Positions 13,622-20,271 of a DNA stretch of 34,755 nt are shown here, piece by piece. The stretch lies in NCBI GenBank assembly GCA_964541755.1, contig CAZIRF010000032.1, forward strand, positions 1 to 34,755, written 5' to 3'. Position 1 is the stretch's first letter. Every line of letters starts with the position of its first letter. Under the pieces are notes generated by a model, which worked only from the letters and a program-made list of their open reading frames with translations, had not been told where the DNA came from and did no database searches. The DNA is from CAZIRF01 sp964541755. Its GTDB lineage: Bacteria; Spirochaetota; Spirochaetia; Treponematales; Breznakiellaceae. Made by a program: the position numbers and the translations under genes.

Positions 13622-15751
13622 ATGTTTGACATGAATGAGCGACTCAAACGTTTACGCAGGCTCCTCCTGCCCTTGGCTGGCCTCGGGGCCTTTATATGGT
13701 TCCTCGTGCGCGTCATCCCCAAGCCCAGCCGGGCCCGCTACCCCTGTATGCAGGCGGCAGCGCCCCTGGCCTCTTCCTTCGTCGTCTGGATTCTCTCGCT
13801 GGGGGGCGCGGCCCTCTTCGCAACGAGGGCCCGTAGCTTCCTGTGGCAGTCCCGCTGGCGCGTGGGTTTCACCTGCGCGGTGGGGGCCTGCGCGAGTATC
13901 GCCCTCAATTTGGCCATCCCGCAATCGGCTATCGGCGCCCAAAACCTGAACCTCCCCGAATCGGTCATTTATACTGATAGCACCGATCCCGACCTCGCGG
14001 AAATCCGCGCCCCCAACCAGCCCCGCGGGGTGGCGCGCGGGGTCCAGCCCGGGCGGGTTGTCTGGGTCCACGACCCCGCGGCCACTGCAGACGGCATGGC
14101 GAACGGCCCGACGCGCCCTTGGTGGTTCGAAAAGGAGATGACGAGCCAGGCGGCGGTCGACACGATGCTCAAGGACGCCATCCTCGCCCTTGCGGGGGAG
14201 ACGGACCTCAAGAAGGCCTGGGATCACATTCTGTCGAATTTCAACACGTCGCAGGGGCGCGGGTCGCAGGGCTACCGGCCGGGCGAGAAGTTCGCTATCA
14301 AGATCAACATGAACGGCTTTTTTAACGGGCCATTCAACATCAATACCTCGCCCCAGGTCTGCATTGCCCTCCTCGACCAGCTGGTGAACACGGTTGGCGT
14401 GGCGCAGGAAGATATCAGCATTGGGGATCCCAACTTCTCCTTCGACAAAACGATGTACGGGACACTCATCGACGCATTCCCCAAGGCATCGTACTGGGGG
14501 CGTACCCGCGGCTTTACGCCGGTGCGGGGGACGAGCAAGCCCGCACTCTTTGGCAGTGACGGCAGGAAGAAGGACAAGCTCCCGCGCGACTATGTCGAGG
14601 CGGCATACCTTATCAACATCCCCGTCCTCAAAAAACACCACCGCGCCGGCATCTCGCTGGGGGCGAAGAACCACTTTGGGGCGATCTGTCCCTTCAACGG
14701 CAACGGCGCTGCGGGTTGGCACCCCAGCCTGCCGGTCCCCAACGGCGGCGCAATGAACACCAACGGCGACTACGGCCGCTACCGCGCCCTCGTCGACTTC
14801 ATGGGGCACAAGGATATTGGCGGAAAGACGGTCATCGTCCTCGTCGACGCCCTCTGGAGCTCGATAAACTGGGGACACCCCGCCGTCAAGTGGCAGATGG
14901 CGCCCTTCAACGGCGACTGGCCCAGCTCGCTCTTCGTCTCGATGGACCAGGTGGCCATTGAATCGGTGGGATTCGATCTCCTCGTTACCGAGTTCACCCG
15001 CGAGCACCCCACAGAGGGCAAGAGGGATCCACGCGACGACCATGGGCCCTTCCCGCAGTACCGCGGCGTCGACGACTACCTGCGCCAGGCCGCAGACCCC
15101 ACGCTCTGGCCCGCTGGCTTCAGCTACGACCCGGAAAACGACGGGACGCCCCTTGAGAGCTTGGGCGTCCACGAGCACTGGAACAATTCTGTTGACCGCC
15201 AGTACTCCCGCAACCTAGGGACCGGTAAGGGCATCGAGCTCGTCTACCGCGGGCCAGCAGCTGTTACGGCAAAAGCTGCCAGCGACAAGGCCTCTGTTGA
15301 CGCAGTAAGCGCAGCATCCGTTGATGCCGTCAGTGCGGCATCGGAGGACCATGGGGATATCGCCAATGCGCAAGCAGAGGCTGCCAGCCCCGCAGACCTC
15401 GCCACAATGGGCCAGGTCTATGGCGAGTTCGAGGACGCACAACTTTTTGCCGCAGCTTTGAAGAAAAAACCGGCCATGAAAAGCTGGAGCGACGAAAAGC
15501 TCTTCGACGCCCTTTCCGGCGCGACGATACAGGCCAAAACCCTGGGCCCCGATACCGCCCGCGGCGAAATATGGCAGGGCTCTACCCGTATCGCCGTCGC
15601 AGACGGCTGGGGCCAGTTCTGGTTCGCCCTCGAACCGGGCACCTGGCAACTGGTCGCCCGCTGCGAAGGCTACAAGGACCAGCCCTTCGAGATCACGCTT
15701 GAAGCGGGGTCCAGCCAGTATAGAAACCTTTACCTCGATCGAAAAAACTGA
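13622..15751 (+). CDS. Membrane-anchored DUF362 protein with C-terminal regulatory-like domain
   Basis: 709 residues. Three hydrophobic segments at about 14-32, 45-67 and 80-100 anchor the N-terminus. The central part (about 140-540) carries the DUF362 pattern, including GEKFAIKINMNG, YLINIPVLKKHHRAGISLGAKNHFG and DALWSSINWGH. A Ser/Ala/Asp-rich repeat linker (SVDAVSAA twice) follows at about 555-585, then a C-terminal beta domain (GEIWQGSTRIAVADGWGQFWFALEPGTWQL) like carboxypeptidase-regulatory or PEGA modules. DUF362 has no firmly known activity; some members are next to Fe-S or redox genes, but no ferredoxin motif is visible here. No strong ribosome binding site precedes the ATG at 13622, and an in-frame ATG at 13631 is possible. 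Confidence 0.8.
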   Translation: MFDMNERLKRLRRLLLPLAGLGAFIWFLVRVIPKPSRARYPCMQAAAPLASSFVVWILSLGGAALFATRARSFLWQSRWRVGFTCAVGACASIALNLAIPQSAIGAQNLNLPESVIYTDSTDPDLAEIRAPNQPRGVARGVQPGRVVWVHDPAATADGMANGPTRPWWFEKEMTSQAAVDTMLKDAILALAGETDLKKAWDHILSNFNTSQGRGSQGYRPGEKFAIKINMNGFFNGPFNINTSPQVCIALLDQLVNTVGVAQEDISIGDPNFSFDKTMYGTLIDAFPKASYWGRTRGFTPVRGTSKPALFGSDGRKKDKLPRDYVEAAYLINIPVLKKHHRAGISLGAKNHFGAICPFNGNGAAGWHPSLPVPNGGAMNTNGDYGRYRALVDFMGHKDIGGKTVIVLVDALWSSINWGHPAVKWQMAPFNGDWPSSLFVSMDQVAIESVGFDLLVTEFTREHPTEGKRDPRDDHGPFPQYRGVDDYLRQAADPTLWPAGFSYDPENDGTPLESLGVHEHWNNSVDRQYSRNLGTGKGIELVYRGPAAVTAKAASDKASVDAVSAASVDAVSAASEDHGDIANAQAEAASPADLATMGQVYGEFEDAQLFAAALKKKPAMKSWSDEKLFDALSGATIQAKTLGPDTARGEIWQGSTRIAVADGWGQFWFALEPGTWQLVARCEGYKDQPFEITLEAGSSQYRNLYLDRKN

Positions 15752-15766
15752 CCGCGCAGCAGCTGT

Positions 15767-15790
15767 CGGCAGGGGGGAACGCCCCCGCCG
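15767..15790 (+). terminator. Possible weak terminator after the DUF362 gene
   Basis: CGGC-A-GGGGG and CCCCCGCCG pair over 9 bases with one bulged A and a 5-base loop, 15 bases past the stop. The following GTATCTGTTTG is only slightly T-rich, so termination would be partial. Confidence 0.35.
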
Positions 15791-15813
15791 GTATCTGTTT
15801 GAAATAGCAATTT

Positions 15814-15920
15814 TTGCGCATAGTCATGTAAAATCCCTTCATTCCAACCGCAAATTCCGCACGATCTGCCCATAAATGCGCAATAATTGAAGAGCGGGCT
15901 CAAAACAGCTGCCCTATAAT
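15814..15920 (+). promoter_or_regulatory. Promoter region of the GH43 genes with paired TGCGCA sites
   Basis: A consensus -10 box TATAAT is at 15915-15920, about 30 bases before the ATG; no good -35 at standard spacing was seen (TTGAAG at 15887-15892 is 22 bases upstream), which suggests an activated promoter. TTGCGCAT (15814-15821) and ATGCGCAA (15876-15883) form an inverted pair with centres about 62 bases apart, close to six helical turns. An AraC-type regulator is encoded downstream. Confidence 0.45.
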
Positions 15921-15950
15921 AGCGTGAACCGACACAACCCGGAGTAGAAA

Positions 15951-17570
15951 ATGACGTGCAGCAACCCGGTGATTTACGCAGACTTCCCCGATCCCGACAT
16001 TATCCGTCTGGATGATGCCTGGTACATGGCCAGTACCACCATGCACTTCATGCCCGGGGCAGTGATTTTACGCTCTTTCGACCTCGCCAACTGGGAAATT
16101 GTCTCCCACGTATTCGAGAGCATCGAAGACTACCCCGCAGCGCGCCTCGAAAACGGCCAGTCCATATACGGAGCGGGGATGTGGGCCCCCAGCCTGCGCT
16201 ACCACCGTGGCAGATTTCACCTCATGTTCACGTCAAACGATCTGCATAAAACCTTTCTTTTTACCAGTCGCAACATCAAGGGCCCTTGGCGAAGACGTAC
16301 CATGGAGGGATTCTACTACGATCCCGGCCTCTACTTCGAGGGGAAGCGCGTCTTCGTCATCCACGGGAACACCCACATCAAACTCACCGAGCTCACCCCC
16401 ACCCTTACAGGCCCTCTCCCCGGTGGTATTGACCGGGTCATCATCAGCGACCGTGAGGACAACGGTCTGGGCTTTGAAGGCAGCCACCTGTACAAGATTC
16501 GCGGGAAATACTACGCATTCTTCATCCACTGGCCCCACGACGGGTCGCAGCGAAGAACCCAGGTCTGCCATATGGCAGATTCACTGGAAGGCCCCTGGGA
16601 GGGCTTCACCGTACTCGACGACGACATGGGCTGGCAAAATGCCGGTGTTGCACAGGGGGGCCTCGTCGACACCCCGGACGGACGTTGGTTCGCCATGCTC
16701 TTCCAGGACCGCGGGGCGGCTGGCCGCATGCCGGTCCTTATCCCCGTCTCTTGGGATGGCGACAAACCTGTTATCGGGCCAGTTCCCCAACGCTTGGAGC
16801 TTTCCAGTACGCGCCCCGACTACCGCTACAAGCCCCTCTTTGCAGACGACGACTTTACCGGCACGCTGATCTCCCCCAAACGGCGCGACGCAAAACCCGG
16901 CAAAGAGAAACGCGCACTCAAGAATGTATGGGAATGGAACCACATCCCCTCAAATGCCAATTGGTCGCTCACCCGCCGGCCCGGCAGCCTCATGCTCAAA
17001 AGCTGCGGTATTGTGCCCAATATCACCCGGGCACGGAACACCCTTACCCAACGCGTTCCGGGGCCCTGTTGCGAGGTAAGCGTTACCGTCGATGCAAGCG
17101 AAATCAAGGAAGGCGATTGGTGCGGCTTGAGCATGTTCCAATCAAACTACGCCTATATCGGCCTTACGCGGCGCAAGGGCATACTAAGGCTGGGCATGGT
17201 CGAAAAAGAGGCCCCCACCGATGGCAAGATACCTCCCAAAGAACTTCCGCCGGTGCCGCTCAAGAACGATTTTACACCCGGCTTCGAGCGCGCCCTCTTC
17301 GACAGCCAGACGAGCGAAGTCTCGCTCATGATGCGGGCGGACTTTCGCAACGCGATCGACCTCGTTTCCTTCTACTTCAAACTCAACGGGGGCTGGGTAC
17401 AGCTTGGGGGAGACCATCAGCTGCACTTCCTCCTCGACCACTTTACCGGTTGCCGCGCCGGCCTCTTCATGTTCTCCACACAAAAGAAGGGAGGGCGCGC
17501 ATGGTTCAAGAACTTTCGTATCAGGGCCTTGAAGGCCCTCGATGCCCACGACGACCCACAAGGAGCGTAA
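15951..17570 (+). CDS. Cytoplasmic GH43 beta-xylosidase / arabinofuranosidase
   Basis: 539 residues without a signal peptide. The GH43 five-bladed propeller starts at residue 6 (NPVIYADFPDPD) and shows the catalytic triad: base Asp14, pKa-modulating Asp124 in YDPGLYFE, and acid Glu176 in GFEGSHLYK. A C-terminal beta-sandwich (about 300-535; FADDDFTG, WEWNHIPSNANWSL, DWCGLSMFQSNYAYIG) is the GH43_C2-type domain found in xylosidases of the GH43_12-like group. It should hydrolyse imported xylo-oligosaccharides or arabinosylated ones; substrate choice cannot be read from the sequence. GGAG stands 6 bases before the ATG. The next gene starts 2 bases after its stop. Confidence 0.9.
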   Translation: MTCSNPVIYADFPDPDIIRLDDAWYMASTTMHFMPGAVILRSFDLANWEIVSHVFESIEDYPAARLENGQSIYGAGMWAPSLRYHRGRFHLMFTSNDLHKTFLFTSRNIKGPWRRRTMEGFYYDPGLYFEGKRVFVIHGNTHIKLTELTPTLTGPLPGGIDRVIISDREDNGLGFEGSHLYKIRGKYYAFFIHWPHDGSQRRTQVCHMADSLEGPWEGFTVLDDDMGWQNAGVAQGGLVDTPDGRWFAMLFQDRGAAGRMPVLIPVSWDGDKPVIGPVPQRLELSSTRPDYRYKPLFADDDFTGTLISPKRRDAKPGKEKRALKNVWEWNHIPSNANWSLTRRPGSLMLKSCGIVPNITRARNTLTQRVPGPCCEVSVTVDASEIKEGDWCGLSMFQSNYAYIGLTRRKGILRLGMVEKEAPTDGKIPPKELPPVPLKNDFTPGFERALFDSQTSEVSLMMRADFRNAIDLVSFYFKLNGGWVQLGGDHQLHFLLDHFTGCRAGLFMFSTQKKGGRAWFKNFRIRALKALDAHDDPQGA

Positions 17571-17572
17571 CA

Positions 17573-19132
17573 ATGAAGAAATTGGCATTCGGCACAAGCC
17601 TGGCCCTCGCGAGCCTCTTGGCACTGGCCTGCACGACCACTCCAACGGAGGTTAATATGGAAGAAAACATCAACACCCCGCTCGTCCCCAACACGAGCGA
17701 AGCTTGGAAACCCCGCGGGCAACATAACCCCGTCATGACCCAACGCTACGGGGCAGACCCCTGGGTTATGGTCCACGACGACACCGTCTGGCTCTACATG
17801 ACCGGCGATGTCATCGAAAAGGACTCTGGCGGCACAATCAAGGAGAATACCTACGGGACCATCCACACGATCAACGTCCTTTCGTCCAAGGACCTCGTCA
17901 ACTGGACCGACTGGGGCAGCGTCAATGTGCGCAGCGCCTCCTCCTGGGCACGAAACTCCTGGGCCCCGGCCGCGACCTTCCGCGAAACGGACGAAGGCAC
18001 CGAGTTCTTCCTGTATTTCGCCAACAACGCGAGCAGTATCGGGGTCCTGCGGGCAAAACACCCCGCCGGCCCCTTCACCGATCCCATCGGGAAGCCCCTT
18101 GTCACCCGTGAAACCCCCAACTGCCGCGACATCACCTGGCTCTTCGACCCCGCCGTCCTCAAGGACGACGACGGCAGCCAGTACCTCTACTTTGGCGGCG
18201 GCGTCCCCGAGGGCAAAACGGCCAACCCAAAGACTTCCCGTGCGGTCAAACTGGGCGCCGACTGCATCAGCCTTGACGGGGACCCGGTCCTTATCGATGC
18301 CCCTTACATCTTCGAGGACTCCGGCATCAACAAGCTCAACGGCAAATACTGGTACTCCTACTGCACCAACTGGCAGGTTCCCGAAAGCGCAAAAACCAGC
18401 TTGGGGATGTCCAGCGGCCAGATCGCCATCATGTCCTCGAACTCCCCCCTGGGCCCCTTCACCTACGAAAAGGTCATCTTCAAAAACCCCGGGGTCTTCT
18501 TCGGCGACTGGGGCAACAACCACCACGCCCTCTTCGAGTTCAAGGGCTCCTGGTACCTCGCCTACCACGCCCGCCTCCTCGAAAACCGGCAGCGCATACT
18601 CAAGGGCTACCGCAGCACCCACATCGACAAAGTGCCGCTGGGAGAAGACGGTATTTGGGCTGATATAAGAGGCACCCCCACGGGGGTCGATGCTGTCGGG
18701 ACCCTCGACCCCTACCAGTGGCAGTCGGCGGCGACGATGTCCTCCCAATCCGGGCTCCAGACCGTCGGGGCCACGGCAGAAAGCAGGCGGCATTGGTCGG
18801 GTCCCCGGGCCATCAGCGGGATTGACCGCGGCGATTGGCTCTTCCTGGAAGACGTCGCCTTTGGCGAAGCGGGAGCCAATACCCTTGAACTGCGCACCCG
18901 CCAGGCAGAGGGAATCGAAGCACATGAGGCAAGCGGCTTCGAACTTCGGCTGGGCGGCCCCGACGGTGAGCTCGTCGCAACATACCGCTTCGATGAACAA
19001 TCTGCTGCAGATTCCGGCCAGGAATGGTATGAAAGCAGCCTCGACCTGCAAGCGCCCCTTACCGGCACGCATGATATCTTCATCATTTTTACCGGCAGGG
19101 GCTTCGAAATGGCCAGCTGGCGCTTCAAATAG
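17573..19132 (+). CDS. GH43 arabinoxylan arabinofuranohydrolase-like lipoprotein with CBM6
   Basis: 519 residues. Lipobox ALA-Cys20, then a GH43 domain at about 50-370 with base Asp62 in RYGADPWVMV, modulator Asp192 in LFDPAVLKDDDG and acid Glu248 in FEDSGINK. The opening NPVMTQRYGADP matches the XynD/AXH-type group that removes arabinose from arabinoxylan. Residues about 390-519 are a CBM6 module (DPYQWQSAATM, ISGIDRGDWLFLEDVAFGEAGA, GTHDIFIIFTGRGFEMASWRFK), probably xylan-binding. The protein should work on the cell surface and complement the cytoplasmic GH43 just upstream. AGGAG lies between the two genes, with the stop and ATG only 2 bases apart, so they form one operon. Confidence 0.9.
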   Translation: MKKLAFGTSLALASLLALACTTTPTEVNMEENINTPLVPNTSEAWKPRGQHNPVMTQRYGADPWVMVHDDTVWLYMTGDVIEKDSGGTIKENTYGTIHTINVLSSKDLVNWTDWGSVNVRSASSWARNSWAPAATFRETDEGTEFFLYFANNASSIGVLRAKHPAGPFTDPIGKPLVTRETPNCRDITWLFDPAVLKDDDGSQYLYFGGGVPEGKTANPKTSRAVKLGADCISLDGDPVLIDAPYIFEDSGINKLNGKYWYSYCTNWQVPESAKTSLGMSSGQIAIMSSNSPLGPFTYEKVIFKNPGVFFGDWGNNHHALFEFKGSWYLAYHARLLENRQRILKGYRSTHIDKVPLGEDGIWADIRGTPTGVDAVGTLDPYQWQSAATMSSQSGLQTVGATAESRRHWSGPRAISGIDRGDWLFLEDVAFGEAGANTLELRTRQAEGIEAHEASGFELRLGGPDGELVATYRFDEQSAADSGQEWYESSLDLQAPLTGTHDIFIIFTGRGFEMASWRFK

Positions 19133-19143
19133 TCGATAATTTG

Positions 19144-19177
19144 GGGGGTGTATCGGGTCAAAATCCGATACACCCCC
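19144..19177 (+). other. Strong hairpin between the GH43 and AraC genes
   Basis: GGGGGTGTATCGG (19144-19156) and CCGATACACCCCC (19165-19177) are exact inverted copies around an 8-base loop, 11 bases past the GH43 stop. No T-tract follows, so full termination is unlikely. It could be an mRNA processing or stabilising structure that sets different levels for enzymes and regulator. TATACT at 19191-19196 just beyond it could be a -10 box for the regulator gene. Confidence 0.6.
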
Positions 19178-19224
19178 TCCGGTCTTGGGGTATACTCAAG
19201 GCCAATCCAGACGAGAGTGAGGTC

Positions 19225-20217
19225 ATGACAGAACCAACCCCGGTCATCAAACCGGCATACTATTTCCAACCAATATTAAACCAAACCTATAAACGCGTTG
19301 TCGATGGCGGCCAGGAGCTCGTGCACTACCTCAAGGACAGCTCCCTGCGCATCTGGCTCAACACCGAGGCCGTCTCGTACGATCAACACTGGCACGATGC
19401 GCTTGAAGTGATCATGCCGGTAAAAAATGGCTATGAAATTGACATCGAGGGGCAATCCCTTTCACTCGAGGAAGGGGATATTTGCATCATCCCTTCAAAG
19501 GCAAAACACACACTCACGGCGCCGGGCGGCGGTTCGCGAATGATCTACCTTTTCGAATGGCGGGTAGTGGCATCCCTGCCCTCCTTCCCCCTGGTAGAAA
19601 AACTCCTCGAAATGCCCATCATCATTACGAAGGCAGAGCTCCCCGCCTTCCACATGAACGCACAGGAGCGCTTCTACAGAATGGCAAACGCCTACTTCGA
19701 GGGCGGCAGCTACCGGGACATGCTCGTATACTCCCAGCTCCTGCCCTTCCTGGCCCTCCTCGCGGAGCAGGACTTCTGCGACGACGGGCGGCCTGCGCGA
19801 TCGGGCCCCCTGTGCCAAGTGCAGAAGGAACGCTTCTCGAACATACTCTCCTGGCTCGATGAACATTACGCGGAAAACCTGACACTCGAAAAGGTCGCAG
19901 CGCGCGCCAACTATTCGAAGTACCACTTCGAACGCCTTTTCAAGGAATACAGCGCCCACACCTTCCACGAGTACCTTACCAAGCGCCGCCTCGATGCGGC
20001 CATTGCCCTTTTGGCAGAGGGCACACGTTCCATCGGCGATATCGCTCTGGAAACGGGCTTCAAGAGCCTTTCGACCTTCAATCGGGTATTCAAGCGATTG
20101 AAACACTGTACACCACGCGAATTTGCCCACAGAATAGAACCGAACAGGGAAAATGTGCATCCTATCGGTAATACTTCTCATACCGGTTTTGACAATACTC
20201 GTATACTCTGTCTGTGA
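19225..20217 (+). CDS. AraC-family regulator with N-terminal cupin-like sensor
   Basis: 330 residues. The N-terminal part (about 40-115; HWHDALEVIMPVKNGYEIDIEG, LEEGDICIIPSKAKHTL) is a cupin-like arabinose-binding type domain. The C-terminal part (about 204-299) has the two AraC helix-turn-helices, LTLEKVAARANYSKYHFERLFKEY and SIGDIALETGFKSLSTFNRVFKR. The ATG at 19225 is chosen because the cupin begins soon after it and GAGG stands just before it; the open frame starts at 19141 inside the hairpin region. It sits between the GH43 enzymes and the transporter genes on the same strand, so it is the obvious candidate regulator for them, sensing xylose, arabinose or an oligosaccharide. A TTGACA lies inside its 3' end (20189-20194) and may start transcription of the transporter genes. 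Confidence 0.88.
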   Translation: MTEPTPVIKPAYYFQPILNQTYKRVVDGGQELVHYLKDSSLRIWLNTEAVSYDQHWHDALEVIMPVKNGYEIDIEGQSLSLEEGDICIIPSKAKHTLTAPGGGSRMIYLFEWRVVASLPSFPLVEKLLEMPIIITKAELPAFHMNAQERFYRMANAYFEGGSYRDMLVYSQLLPFLALLAEQDFCDDGRPARSGPLCQVQKERFSNILSWLDEHYAENLTLEKVAARANYSKYHFERLFKEYSAHTFHEYLTKRRLDAAIALLAEGTRSIGDIALETGFKSLSTFNRVFKRLKHCTPREFAHRIEPNRENVHPIGNTSHTGFDNTRILCL

Positions 20218-20271
20218 TACGGACGAAGGTCCGTTCACTTTGATCAATCTTTTATTGCGCAAGGATAGGGA

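Noticed and set aside
13652..15178. 508-codon minus-strand open frame inside the DUF362 gene
   Set aside because: It is the complement of a well-supported coding frame, with no family resemblance or ribosome binding site.
17417..19072. 551-codon minus-strand open frame across the GH43-CBM6 gene
   Set aside because: It is the shadow of a gene with all three GH43 catalytic residues.
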